Of a stretch of DNA of 32,011 nucleotides, positions 24,629 through 32,011 are shown one piece after another (the first letter of the stretch is position 1; every line of letters begins with the position of its first letter). Below the pieces are notes generated by a model. It was given only the letters and a program-made list of their open reading frames with translations. It had not been told where the DNA came from and made no database searches. Both the position numbers and the translations under genes were made by a program. This DNA comes from Deltaproteobacteria bacterium. GTDB lineage: Bacteria > Myxococcota_A > Polyangia > Polyangiales > Ga0077539. The stretch covers positions 1 through 32,011 of the forward strand of contig CANJUR010000057.1 of the NCBI GenBank assembly GCA_947477565.1, written 5' to 3'.

Positions 24629-26128
24629 TCAGCCCAGGGTGTGACCGGGATCGAGGGCGGTGCGTAGCCGGGCGAGCACGGCGGAGCGGTCGTCGTTGCT
24701 GGGCGGAAGCACGTCCAGAGGTGGCGTTCCGAGTCGATAGGGGAGGTAGCCGAGGCGCTCGAAGACTTCGCGCATCGCGGCGAGGCAGAGGAGGGCGGCG
24801 GCGTCGCGGCCGGGCGCCGCGCGGTCCCATTGGATGAGCGACGCGAGGTGCAGCGCGCGCGGTTGATGTCCTATTGCGGCGATAAGGGTGTCGAAGCCGT
24901 GGGCGGACATCACGGTGGCGATGGCGTTCATGGCCGTGAGCACGGCGGCGCCCTCGAAGGGGACCGCGGCGCAGGACCAGAGCACGCCACACCCGTCGCG
25001 GTCGGGGTCGAGGCCCGCCGGCGGCGACGAGGACTTGTTCCAATAAACGCTCCGCACGCTCTCCTCGTGCGGGATGCCCTGCAGAAACCAGAACGCCGGC
25101 TCTTTCTCCAGGAGTAGTTCTTCGCCGCTGCGGGCGTCGCCTGTGCGCTCCTCGATGCTCCACGCATCGACCGCGGGGCCGAGCACGTCGATCAGGCGCT
25201 CGCGATGGGCGCGCCCCTGAAGGGCGGTCATGCCCGTGAGGGCGGTGAGCGCATACCACCGATGGTCGAGACCGAAGGACCGTAACTGCTCCGGAACATC
25301 GCCGCGGTTCGTGAGGGTGGAGAGTACGCGGGTGTGGTTCCAGAGCCCGATGGGCCAGCGGACGGTGCCTTCGAGCATGAGCGCGCGGAGGGCGTCGATG
25401 AGGCCCGGGAGGCGCTCGTCCGTCGCGACGGAGAAGCGCACGGCCTGGAGCGAATGGGGCAACGGGGTCAGCCAGATTGTGAGCCGGGTGACGACCCCGA
25501 AGGACGACTGCGAGAAGAGCCCGTCGAGGATGGGACCGACCCCGTGGCGATGCAGCGGGACCAGCGGCGTAGGGGCGAGATGGCCGTAGCCCGTGCGGAG
25601 GGTCTCCCCCGTCGAGAGCACGACCTCGAGCGCGCAGACGTGCGACCAGCGATCGCCGAGGGGCCCCGAGCCGTCACCGCGGGCGACGGCGTTGGCGAGC
25701 ACGCTGGCCTGGGGTGATCCGCCGATGCTGCTGAGAAAGAGCCGCGAGCGGCGGTCTTTCAGGAAGGCATAGAGTTGCGCGAAGGTGACCCCGGGCTCGA
25801 CGGTGACCCAGGCCATGGTCTCGTCGAAATCAACGATGGCGTCGAGACGCCCGAGGTCGAGCACGACGGCGCCGTCGTCCGGCGGAACCCGCGAGCCAAG
25901 GCCCCAGTTGAGACCGCGCGAGATCGGGTGGAGGCGCACCCCGTGGAGGGTGGCGATGCGCAGACATTCGCGCACCTCGGCGGCGTTGGCCGGGCGTAGC
26001 TGCGCGACGGCCCGCCGGGGCGTCGGGAAGGTGGCTGTGTTGAGGGCGTCGAGGGTGGTCGGATCGTCAGCGACGTGGGCGTCGCCGAGCACGGCGCGCC
26101 AATCGACGAGGGCCGTGCGGAGGGACAT
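24629..26128 (-). CDS. VAO-family FAD-linked oxidase
   Basis: 499-aa flavoprotein of the vanillyl-alcohol oxidase/4-cresol dehydrogenase type. The PP-loop FAD-binding domain covers about 35-210: PISRGLNWGLGS (68-79), VVLDLGRLDAI (88-98), VTVEPGVTF (108-116), SIGGSPQASVLANAVARG (134-151) and GDRWSHVCALEVVLSTGE. A cap-type substrate domain and the family C-terminal ALDPGHTLG follow. Known relatives oxidise para-substituted phenols; the substrate here is unknown and covalent flavin attachment cannot be judged. No signal peptide is seen. The gene starts 12 bp after the Cys-rich lipoprotein stop on the same strand, so they are probably cotranscribed. Confidence 0.85.
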   Translation of the reverse strand: MSLRTALVDWRAVLGDAHVADDPTTLDALNTATFPTPRRAVAQLRPANAAEVRECLRIATLHGVRLHPISRGLNWGLGSRVPPDDGAVVLDLGRLDAIVDFDETMAWVTVEPGVTFAQLYAFLKDRRSRLFLSSIGGSPQASVLANAVARGDGSGPLGDRWSHVCALEVVLSTGETLRTGYGHLAPTPLVPLHRHGVGPILDGLFSQSSFGVVTRLTIWLTPLPHSLQAVRFSVATDERLPGLIDALRALMLEGTVRWPIGLWNHTRVLSTLTNRGDVPEQLRSFGLDHRWYALTALTGMTALQGRAHRERLIDVLGPAVDAWSIEERTGDARSGEELLLEKEPAFWFLQGIPHEESVRSVYWNKSSSPPAGLDPDRDGCGVLWSCAAVPFEGAAVLTAMNAIATVMSAHGFDTLIAAIGHQPRALHLASLIQWDRAAPGRDAAALLCLAAMREVFERLGYLPYRLGTPPLDVLPPSNDDRSAVLARLRTALDPGHTLG

Positions 26129-26140
26129 CGTCCGCTCGGC

Positions 26141-27685
26141 TCAGGGAACGCCGGCGTCCGTGCGCGCCGGCGGCGGGACGCCTGCATCCACGGTGGCGGT
26201 TCCGCCGGTGACGCCGCGGAGGTTGATCCAGGTGGAGCCGATCTGGAAGGCCGCGGAGAAGCCGTCGGCCATGCGCGGGTCCATCGCGCATTCGCGGCCA
26301 TCGATGCGGGTGCCGTCGCCGTCGATGCACGCCTGGATGCGCGGGGGATTGCCGCCGATGCCCATGCTGGCCTCGTAGCGCTCGAGGCCGTCGCCATCGA
26401 CGTCGATGTCCGGCTGCTGCGGGCCGATCTGGAAGATCACCAAGCGCTGCCCGCCGACGAGGAGTTCGAGAAAGGTGCTGCTGTTCATCATGCCGCTGCC
26501 GCCGCCGCCGGGGATGAGCCCGGCGGGGTTGCGGATGTTGGCGAGGTCGCGGCCCTGGATGGCGCCGCACAACACCCCGTTGCGAATCTCCGTGATGCGC
26601 GTGTCGCTCGCGACCACGGTGCCGGTGATGCGAGCGCGCTTGAGGTTGAACTCCAGCGCGCCGAGGCCGCCCATGTTGCCGAGGGGGAGCAGGATGTCCT
26701 CGGGACCGCCGGCGAGCATGCCCATGCGCACGACGCTCTGAAACGACGCGATCGGCAGGAAGCTGGTCTGGAGCGACCCGCGCTGCACGAACTCCGGGTT
26801 GCCCGGCACGCCGTTGTCGGTGACGTCCATGTTGGCATCGCTGCCGAGCACCCATCCCACGCGGGTGTCCGGGAGGTTTTGCCCACGCGGATCGGTGAGG
26901 TTGAGAAACGCCAACTGCAGCAGCACCTGCCCGTTGGAAACGCCCGACGTGATGAACGAGTTGAGCACCCCGTACGCCGGCCCGAGCGCGTGGGTGAACG
27001 CGTTGTCCGCGCGGCCATCGCCGGAGAAATCGCAGCCGATGGTGGGGCTCTCCGGCGCGATGGAGAGACGGTTGAGCACCACGGCCTGCTCGAGGCGGCA
27101 GTCCGGGCCGCAGCCGTCCCAGCGGGCGGTGTTGCCGTCGTCGCACTGCTCTCCCGGGTCCGTGCGCCCGTTGCCGCACATCAAGATCGAACGGCAATCC
27201 GTCGCGCAGTTGGGCGTTGCGTCGCAGATTTCGCCGCGCGACGTATCGACGATGCGGTTGCCGCAGGTCTCGTTGGAGAGGCAGTCCGAGCGGCAGCCGT
27301 CGCCGGAGCGGTTGTTGCCGTCGTCGCAGACCTCCCCCATGTCCGTGCGCCCGTCGCCGCAGCGGGCCTCGTAGCGGCACGTCGCCGAGCATCCATCGCC
27401 GCTCGTGTTGTTGCCGTCGTCGCAGCTTTCCATCGGGTCAAGGACGGCGTCACCGCAGCGCGGCACCCGCGTGTCCGGAGTGCCTGCATCGACGATGGGC
27501 GTCCCGAGGTCGATGGGCATCCCGAGGTCGATGGACGTCCCGCGGTCGGTGGTCTGAACGTCCACGGCGCCTGCATCGACCGGGTTCGGTCCGGTGTCGG
27601 CCTGCACCGACACGACGGTGCTACCGCAGGCGGTGGTGGCGCCGAGCGCGAGGAGAACAGCCGCGAGGCGAGAAGGGTGACGCAT
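26141..27685 (-). CDS. Secreted lipoprotein with myxobacterial Cys-rich repeats
   Basis: 514-aa exported protein. The N terminus MRHPSRLAAVLLALGATTAC is a lipoprotein signal with the lipidated Cys at residue 20. A Pro/Asp/Thr-rich linker follows, then four Cys-rich repeats of the DUF4215/myxococcus type between about residues 75 and 205 (CGDAVLDPMESCDDGNNTSG is the first). The third repeat is divergent (CDATPNCATDC). The C-terminal 300 residues form a beta-rich domain I do not recognise, with a DVDGDGLERYE calcium-loop-like motif, ending in a VDAGVPPPARTDAGVP tail. Such lipoproteins are typical of Myxococcota outer membranes; function unknown. ATG 27685 is chosen because the signal peptide begins there. 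Confidence 0.85.
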   Translation of the reverse strand: MRHPSRLAAVLLALGATTACGSTVVSVQADTGPNPVDAGAVDVQTTDRGTSIDLGMPIDLGTPIVDAGTPDTRVPRCGDAVLDPMESCDDGNNTSGDGCSATCRYEARCGDGRTDMGEVCDDGNNRSGDGCRSDCLSNETCGNRIVDTSRGEICDATPNCATDCRSILMCGNGRTDPGEQCDDGNTARWDGCGPDCRLEQAVVLNRLSIAPESPTIGCDFSGDGRADNAFTHALGPAYGVLNSFITSGVSNGQVLLQLAFLNLTDPRGQNLPDTRVGWVLGSDANMDVTDNGVPGNPEFVQRGSLQTSFLPIASFQSVVRMGMLAGGPEDILLPLGNMGGLGALEFNLKRARITGTVVASDTRITEIRNGVLCGAIQGRDLANIRNPAGLIPGGGGSGMMNSSTFLELLVGGQRLVIFQIGPQQPDIDVDGDGLERYEASMGIGGNPPRIQACIDGDGTRIDGRECAMDPRMADGFSAAFQIGSTWINLRGVTGGTATVDAGVPPPARTDAGVP

Positions 27686-27788
27686 GAGGGTGACGGGCTC
27701 CGGGGGACGACGGGGGGGCCCTGCGAAGGGCGGCGAGACTCTACGAGAGTGCCCGATGGGGACACAAGCGAAGGGCAGGTTCGAGGGG

Positions 27789-27816
27789 GTGACTCGCGCC
27801 GACGAGTCGGGGTCAC
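27789..27816. other. Inverted repeat in the gap before the Cys-rich lipoprotein
   Basis: GACTCG (27791-27796) and CGAGTC (27803-27808) pair around a 6-nt loop, and GTGAC/GTCAC form outer arms. A second small inverted repeat ACTCT-ACG-AGAGT lies at 27738-27750. They lie between the helical-repeat gene stop and the lipoprotein start, so they may be a T-less terminator or an operator. Confidence 0.3.
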
Positions 27817-27917
27817 TGACCTGCGAAGTCGTGGGCGGGCGTCCGGTTGCGGCGCTCGACGAGAGCACCACCGAGCACGGAGGCGATCCGCGCGTGCAGG
27901 TCAGCGATCGCTTCGCG

Positions 27918-28553
27918 CTACCAGGCCCGCGGCTCGGTGCGGTCGTTGGCCAGCCACCGGCGCAGCGGTGCGGTGGTGCCGAGCGGAGGCCGTCGCACCA
28001 CGTCGAGTTCGGCGCTCAACTGTGTGAGTGCGCGCACCGTGAGTCCCGCCCCGCGGCTCGCGTCGCCGCCATCGACCAGCCGTCGCGCCGCGGCCAGCGC
28101 CTCGGCGAAGTTCCCCTCCCGCGCGGCCAGCGTCGCCATCGCGCGCCACCCGGCGAGCCCGCGGGCGTTAGCGCGCAGCAACCTGACGGCCTCGTCGGCA
28201 TGCCCGAAGGACACCCACGCATCGACCAGCGCGAGCAGACCGACGTCGTCCGCGAGCGCCCGCGGCGGCACCGCTCGCAGTGTTGCGAATGCCTCGTCGC
28301 GGTGCCCGCGCGCTCGCAGCAGCCGCGCGTACCCGATGGCAGCTTCGACGCTCGCCGGGTCGGCTACGAGCGCATCGCGGAAGCTTCCCTCGGCGTCGAG
28401 CGCGCGGCCGGTGTGCTCCTCTTCGCGGGCGCGTGCGATGGCCCCCGCGGCGACCTGCCGACGAAGCGCGGGGATGTCCCCGAGGGGTTGCGCGCGCACC
28501 ATCGACGCCCCGGCCATCAGCGCCAGCGCGAGCAGCACGGACAGTCGGGTCAT
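27918..28553 (-). CDS. Exported TPR-like helical repeat protein
   Basis: 211-aa protein with a Sec signal peptide (hydrophobic 5-18, predicted cleavage near VRA-Q). Paired helices fit degenerate tetratricopeptide repeats: residues about 36-75 (AREEEHTGRALDAEGSFRDA, then LVADPASVEAAIGYARLL) and again at 80-170 (EAVRLLRAN, NFAEALAAARRLV). TPR proteins act as assembly scaffolds, and no partner can be named. It starts 4 bp after the hydrolase stop, as third gene of a unit with the outer-membrane-type lipoprotein and the hydrolase. Confidence 0.75.
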   Translation of the reverse strand: MTRLSVLLALALMAGASMVRAQPLGDIPALRRQVAAGAIARAREEEHTGRALDAEGSFRDALVADPASVEAAIGYARLLRARGHRDEAFATLRAVPPRALADDVGLLALVDAWVSFGHADEAVRLLRANARGLAGWRAMATLAAREGNFAEALAAARRLVDGGDASRGAGLTVRALTQLSAELDVVRRPPLGTTAPLRRWLANDRTEPRAW

Positions 28554-28557
28554 CGGG

Positions 28558-29400
28558 TCAGCGAAGAAATCCCCGCAGGGCGGGGTCGTACACGGGGCCG
28601 TGCGGAACCGTCCCGTGGTCGGCCCCGGACACGCGCACCAACTCGTGGTGCAGCGCCGCCGGAATCGCCGCGGCGATGCGCTCGCTGTTCGAGGGCTGCA
28701 CGAAGTCGTCTGCCGTTCCGTGGAAGAGCAGCACCCCGGCGGCGGCGTTTTGCGCGGCCTGCGCGATCTTGCCGCGGGTGTCGAAGACGATGCCGCTCAC
28801 GAGCGCGCGCGAAACAAACAGCGACCCATCCTCCACGAGCGCGGCCGCGTTGGCGAAGGTGCTCTCCAGCACCAGGCCGGCGTTCGGACCATCGTGCGCC
28901 GCGAGCTCCGTCGCCACGGCCCCACCGAGCGAATACCCGTAGAGGTAAAGCCGCGCCGGGGCCACGGAGTACGGCGCAGCGCGCAGCAGCGTGAGCATGG
29001 CGCGGGCGTCCTGGTAGACGCCGTCTTCCGTGGGGGTGCCCGCGGTGCGGCCATAGCCGCGGTAGTCGAAGATCAGCACGTTGGCGCCGAGGGCGTGGAG
29101 GTGGCCCGCGCGGGTCCAGTAGCGGTCGATGTTGTCGGCGTTGCCGTGGCAGTAGAGCACCGTCGGGGCCGTCGCCGCCGCGGGGCCGGGCTGGTGCAGG
29201 TAGTAGCCGTACACCGTGGTGCCGTCCGCGGCGCGGGCGGTGATGGCTTCGTACTGGTCCGCGGCGACCCGCCACTCTGCGGGGGCGTCGGTGTCGTACG
29301 GCAGCGTGTATGCCGCCAGCGGCGTCGGATTGAAGAGGAATCCGTCGAGGTTTGCGCACGACACCGCGAGCGAACCCAGGAGCAGGAGCGTCTTTCTCAT
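28558..29400 (-). CDS. Alpha/beta hydrolase lipoprotein (BEM46/ABHD13-like)
   Basis: 280-aa hydrolase whose N terminus MRKTLLLLGSLAVSC is a likely lipoprotein signal (C15), so it would sit in the periplasm or on the cell surface. Family features are VLYCHGNADNID (81-92), FDYRGYGRTAG (111-121), nucleophile S157 in YGYSLGGA, LLFHGTADDFVQP with the likely acidic residue, and a C-terminal GADHGT with the catalytic His. Substrate unknown. Its ATG overlaps the upstream gene's stop (ATGA) and its stop is 4 bp from the next start, so all three genes are translated together. Confidence 0.87.
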   Translation of the reverse strand: MRKTLLLLGSLAVSCANLDGFLFNPTPLAAYTLPYDTDAPAEWRVAADQYEAITARAADGTTVYGYYLHQPGPAAATAPTVLYCHGNADNIDRYWTRAGHLHALGANVLIFDYRGYGRTAGTPTEDGVYQDARAMLTLLRAAPYSVAPARLYLYGYSLGGAVATELAAHDGPNAGLVLESTFANAAALVEDGSLFVSRALVSGIVFDTRGKIAQAAQNAAAGVLLFHGTADDFVQPSNSERIAAAIPAALHHELVRVSGADHGTVPHGPVYDPALRGFLR

Positions 29401-30050
29401 CGCGATTCTCCGTCGAACTGGTAGGCGACGCCGAGCAGCAGGCCGAGCGCGCCGGCGTCGCCGATGGGGTAGTAGTCCGGCGCCACGCAGCGCCCGCAAC
29501 TCGACATGGCGTACCACCGCGCCTCGACGTCGATGGCCACCCGGCGCGACACCAGAAACGACGCGAGCCCGAACAGCGTCGGCGCCCACGCGGTCTGCTC
29601 TCGCAAGGTCGCGGAGCCCACCATGCGCAGCCCGTTGTGAAGCCCGCCGCCAAGCCAGAGCCAGCGGGCGACGCGGCCGCCGCCGGCGATCCAGAGGTCG
29701 GTGAACAGCACGCCGTCGTCGCCGTTGCCGAAGGCGTTGATCGACGCCCCGATGGTGAGCGCGCTGCGATGCGATGCGATGGGGTGCAGCGCCGCGCCGG
29801 CGGAGAGGCCCGCGATGCCAAACGCCGCCGCGGTGGGGTGCACCTCGGCGTGCACGTCTACGAGGTCGGAGACGCCGTACGCGGCGCCTACGGTGGTGAT
29901 CGGGAGCGGCACCGGCGCCCCGCCAAACTTCACAAGCGGCCCGCCGAGGGTCGCGGATACCCGTGTGTTACCGCGGCCGACCGGACGCGCGAGTTGTGTG
30001 GTCGCGCAGGCCGCGCTGGTGAGCGCGAGCGTGAGGAGAAGCCTTCGCAT
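29397..30050 (-). CDS. Putative outer-membrane lipoprotein, beta-rich
   Basis: 217-aa protein with a lipoprotein signal (MRRLLLTLALTSAAC, C15). The mature part is Gly-rich with many alternating hydrophobic/polar stretches (VSATLGG, TVGAAYGV, LWLGGGLHNGLRM, AIDVEARWYAM), and it ends near LGVAYQFDGESR, like the closing strand of an outer-membrane beta-barrel. No family recognised. ATG 30050 is chosen at the signal peptide start. It lacks a Shine-Dalgarno but has TACCTT six bases upstream. First gene of the three-gene unit running to 27918. Confidence 0.75.
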   Translation of the reverse strand: MRRLLLTLALTSAACATTQLARPVGRGNTRVSATLGGPLVKFGGAPVPLPITTVGAAYGVSDLVDVHAEVHPTAAAFGIAGLSAGAALHPIASHRSALTIGASINAFGNGDDGVLFTDLWIAGGGRVARWLWLGGGLHNGLRMVGSATLREQTAWAPTLFGLASFLVSRRVAIDVEARWYAMSSCGRCVAPDYYPIGDAGALGLLLGVAYQFDGESR

Positions 30051-30056
30051 GGAGCG

Positions 30057-30062
30057 AAGGTA
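30057..30062 (-). promoter_or_regulatory. TANNNT box 6 nt before the outer-membrane lipoprotein start
   Basis: On the minus strand TACCTT is followed by CGCTCC and then ATG 30050. The spacing is what a leaderless transcript needs. A TTGCCG lies 19 nt further upstream. Confidence 0.35.
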
Positions 30063-30160
30063 TCCGCGATCAGACCGACCGCGGCAACGAACCTTCATGG
30101 GGGAGGAGCGGGACTGTCGCGGAGAGAGCCGCGCGGGTGGCCGCGACCCTTCGGGGGAGA

Positions 30161-30766
30161 TCAGCGGGCGTACCAGGCCTTGACCGCGGGGTGATCGCTC
30201 ACCGCGTCGCAGAGGCGGAGGAGGCGCGGAAACGCGTCGAAGACCGTCGTGGGGATGTAATCCATCACGCCGTTGCGGAAGGCGCGCAGACCGACGCAGA
30301 GCTTCACATCGACGACGTGGGGCTTCGCGCCCGCATAGAACGGCCCGTCACCGATTTGCGCTTCGATGAAGCCCGCCCACGTGGGGATCGACCGGGTGGA
30401 GAGCCGCTCGCGGGCCTCGCGCTTCTCGTCGTCGGGGAGAGTCCCGGAGGGGGCCACGAGCCCGCGTAGTTCTTCGACGGAGGCCATGACCGCCTCGTGG
30501 AGGGCGGCCTCGTACGGGTCCGTCGGGTGGAGGCCGTGGAGCCGCCCGATGAGCGCGAGGATGGCGTTGGATTGTCCCATCGGCGGGTACCCCGGAACCT
30601 CCAGCACGGGGAGCGCGCCGAAGGGTGTCGTGGGCTTGAGCGCGGGCCACTCCGCGCGGGCGATGCGGTGGTCGTCGAAGTCCACGCCGGCGAGCACGAA
30701 GGCGAGGCGGCACTCTTCGCCGCGGCTCACGGGCATGTCGAAGTAGGTCAATCGGGGTCGCGTCAT
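30161..30766 (-). CDS. Glutathione S-transferase family protein
   Basis: 201-aa cytosolic GST. The N-terminal thioredoxin-like domain starts PRLTYFDMPVSRGEECRLAF, whose Tyr fits the catalytic Tyr of Alpha/Mu/Pi/Sigma-type enzymes. LPVLEVPG supplies the cis-Pro and MGQSNAILALIGR the Gln-Ser glutathione contact. The helical C-terminal domain runs from about residue 80 (DPYEAALHEAVMASVEELRG) to the end. ATG 30766 begins the domain; upstream residues in the same frame look antisense. It is divergent from the nucleotidase gene across 55 bp. The electrophile substrate cannot be told. Confidence 0.88.
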   Translation of the reverse strand: MTRPRLTYFDMPVSRGEECRLAFVLAGVDFDDHRIARAEWPALKPTTPFGALPVLEVPGYPPMGQSNAILALIGRLHGLHPTDPYEAALHEAVMASVEELRGLVAPSGTLPDDEKREARERLSTRSIPTWAGFIEAQIGDGPFYAGAKPHVVDVKLCVGLRAFRNGVMDYIPTTVFDAFPRLLRLCDAVSDHPAVKAWYAR

Positions 30767-30773
30767 GGCGCGC

Positions 30774-30779
30774 ACGCTA
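30774..30779 (-). promoter_or_regulatory. TANNNT box 7 nt before the GST start
   Basis: TAGCGT on the minus strand lies seven bases before ATG 30766, and no Shine-Dalgarno is present. It matches the box before the DNA methylase gene exactly over TAGCGTGCG. Confidence 0.35.
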
Positions 30780-30821
30780 CCAGCACTCCACGGCTTCCGT
30801 CGTACCCTCCCGATCCTCCCT

Positions 30822-32011
30822 ATGCGACCTACTGCACTCGCTCTCGTACTGCCGCTTGTGGCTGCGGTTTCGTCCTGCGCCACGCACCGCGCCGTGCCGC
30901 GCGCCGCCCACCGCCGTGTGCTCATTTCCCTCGTCGGCACCAACGACCTTCACGGCCGCCTCGCGCTCCTCCCGTGGCTCGCGGGGCACCTCGCAAACCT
31001 CCGCCGCGCCCGCCGCGCCGACGGCGCCGTGCTCCTCGTGGACGCCGGCGACCTCTTCCAGGGAACCCTCGCCTCCAACCTCACCGAAGGCGCCGCCGTG
31101 GTTCGCGCCTACAACGCCATCGGCTACGCCGCGGCTGCCATTGGCAATCACGAGTTCGACTACGGTCCCGCCGGGGAGGCCGCCTTCCCGCGCTCCCCCG
31201 CGGAGGACCCCCGCGGCGCCCTTCGGGCTCGCGCTCGCGAGGCCAACTTCCCTTTCCTCACGGCCAACATCGTCGAGTCCGCCTCGGGCGAATTCCCCCA
31301 CTGGGACAACGTCGCCCCGGACGCTCTCACCACCGTCGCGGGCGTGCGCATCGGCCTCGTCGGCATCAGCACCGAGTCCACCCCGCACACCACCCTCGCG
31401 GTAAACTTCCGCGGCCTCGCGATGCGTCCGCTCGCCGCCGCCGTCGTCTCCCGCGCCGCAGCGTTGCGCGCTCGTGGGGCCACCGTGGTGATCGTTCTCG
31501 CGCACGCCGGAGGAGCCTGCCGACACTTCGACCGCCCGGACGATCTCAGCACCTGCCAGGGCCACGAGGAGATCTTCGAGGTCGCCCGCGCGCTGCCCGA
31601 AGGAGTCGTCGACGCCATCGTCGCCGGGCACACCCACCAGGGCATCGCGCACGTCGTCCACGGCATCCCGGTGATCGAGTCTTTCGCCAACGGCCAGGCC
31701 TTCGGTCGCGTGGACCTTACCATCGACGCGCACACCGGCCGCGTCATCGACCGCGTCGTTTTCCCGCCGCACGGAGTCTGCGGTGCGATCTCTCGCGATC
31801 CCGTTGATGTGGCCCGCTGTGCGCCCGCGGCGTACGAGGGCCTCGCGGTGGCCGCCGCCGAAGCCATCGCTGCCCTCGTGGCCGTCCCCCTCGCGGACGC
31901 GCGCTCGCTCGAGCAGCGCCTCGTCGGCGTCTCCATCGAGCGCGCGGTGCGCACCCGCTACCGGGAGGAGTCGGCGCTCAACAACCTCGTCGCCGACCGC
32001 ATGCGCGCGGC
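30822..32011 (+). CDS. 5'-nucleotidase/UshA-like metallophosphatase lipoprotein, partial
   Basis: Open to the window edge (396 codons seen, 3' end missing). MRPTALALVLPLVAAVSSC is a lipoprotein signal with C19. The calcineurin-like metallophosphoesterase domain is complete: TNDLHGRL (D42, H44), VDAGDLFQG (D74, D77), IGNHEFDYG (N109, H110), VIVLAHAGG and VAGHTHQG with the later metal histidines. The sequence continues into the 5'-nucleotidase C-terminal domain (ARSLEQRLVGVSIE, then NNLVADRMR, the usual N.l.aD). It would act outside the inner membrane, releasing phosphate from nucleotides or sugar nucleotides. ATG 30822 has no Shine-Dalgarno. It is divergent from the GST gene. Confidence 0.9.
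   Translation, partial: MRPTALALVLPLVAAVSSCATHRAVPRAAHRRVLISLVGTNDLHGRLALLPWLAGHLANLRRARRADGAVLLVDAGDLFQGTLASNLTEGAAVVRAYNAIGYAAAAIGNHEFDYGPAGEAAFPRSPAEDPRGALRARAREANFPFLTANIVESASGEFPHWDNVAPDALTTVAGVRIGLVGISTESTPHTTLAVNFRGLAMRPLAAAVVSRAAALRARGATVVIVLAHAGGACRHFDRPDDLSTCQGHEEIFEVARALPEGVVDAIVAGHTHQGIAHVVHGIPVIESFANGQAFGRVDLTIDAHTGRVIDRVVFPPHGVCGAISRDPVDVARCAPAAYEGLAVAAAEAIAALVAVPLADARSLEQRLVGVSIERAVRTRYREESALNNLVADRMRA

Noticed and set aside
26075..28027. 650-codon open frame on the plus strand opposite the Cys-rich lipoprotein
   Set aside because: Antisense shadow. The minus strand has a lipoprotein signal and four Cys-rich repeats, and the plus product is low-complexity Ala/Val/Arg.

Overview
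The window is about 70% GC, densely coded on both strands, and looks like a chromosome segment from a member of the Myxococcota (myxobacterial/Polyangia-type bacterium). The best taxonomic clue is the secreted lipoprotein at 26141-27685, which carries four copies of the myxobacterial Cys-rich CGDG..D.GE.CDDGN..sGDGC repeat. The many predicted lipoproteins and the lineage's usual long antisense open frames agree with this. This placement is inference from protein character. No rRNA or tRNA gene is visible.

Layout. 1-325: a 21-bp tandem repeat array and a nested palindromic REP-like element, upstream of a GH13 alpha-glucan enzyme (326-2164). 2298-10213: a six-gene co-directional cluster encoding a complete reductive pyrimidine degradation route. 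PreT/PreA reduce uracil or thymine, dihydropyrimidinase opens the ring, beta-ureidopropionase releases CO2 and ammonia, a class III aminotransferase takes the amino group from beta-alanine, and an MmsA-type dehydrogenase makes acetyl-CoA (or propionyl-CoA from thymine). 10214-10601: a decayed LigB/DODA-type dioxygenase remnant between two weak terminator-like hairpins. 10602-12438: a SUKH/SMI1-like protein and an HSL-type esterase. 12662-14709 (minus): def, fmt and a PduO-type cobalamin adenosyltransferase, with fmt and the adenosyltransferase overlapping by GTGA. 14804-16461: apaG and an unrecognised 415-aa protein.

16466-18159 (minus): a 154-aa Tat-like exported peptide with four Asp/Asn/Gly-rich repeats, followed 44 bp later by a JmjC/cupin-4 oxygenase. 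I consider this pair the best candidate for an undescribed system. 18383-19390: an orphan D12-type DNA adenine methylase. 19395-21293 (minus): a lipoprotein-PDZ domain fused to a NuoH-like membrane domain. 21294-21811: a long regulatory gap with repeated motifs. 21812-24285: mannose-1-phosphate guanylyltransferase and phosphomannomutase, which together supply GDP-mannose. 24286-24628: a possible ROK-kinase remnant, a row of small hairpins (two related by a compensatory base change) and a strong intrinsic terminator.

24629-30766 (all minus): a VAO-type flavin oxidase, the Cys-rich lipoprotein, a short exported helical-repeat protein, an alpha/beta hydrolase lipoprotein, an outer-membrane-type lipoprotein and a glutathione transferase. 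30822-32011: a lipoprotein 5'-nucleotidase-type metallophosphatase that runs off the window. Several genes without a Shine-Dalgarno have a TANNNT box 6-9 nt before the start codon, suggesting leaderless transcription.
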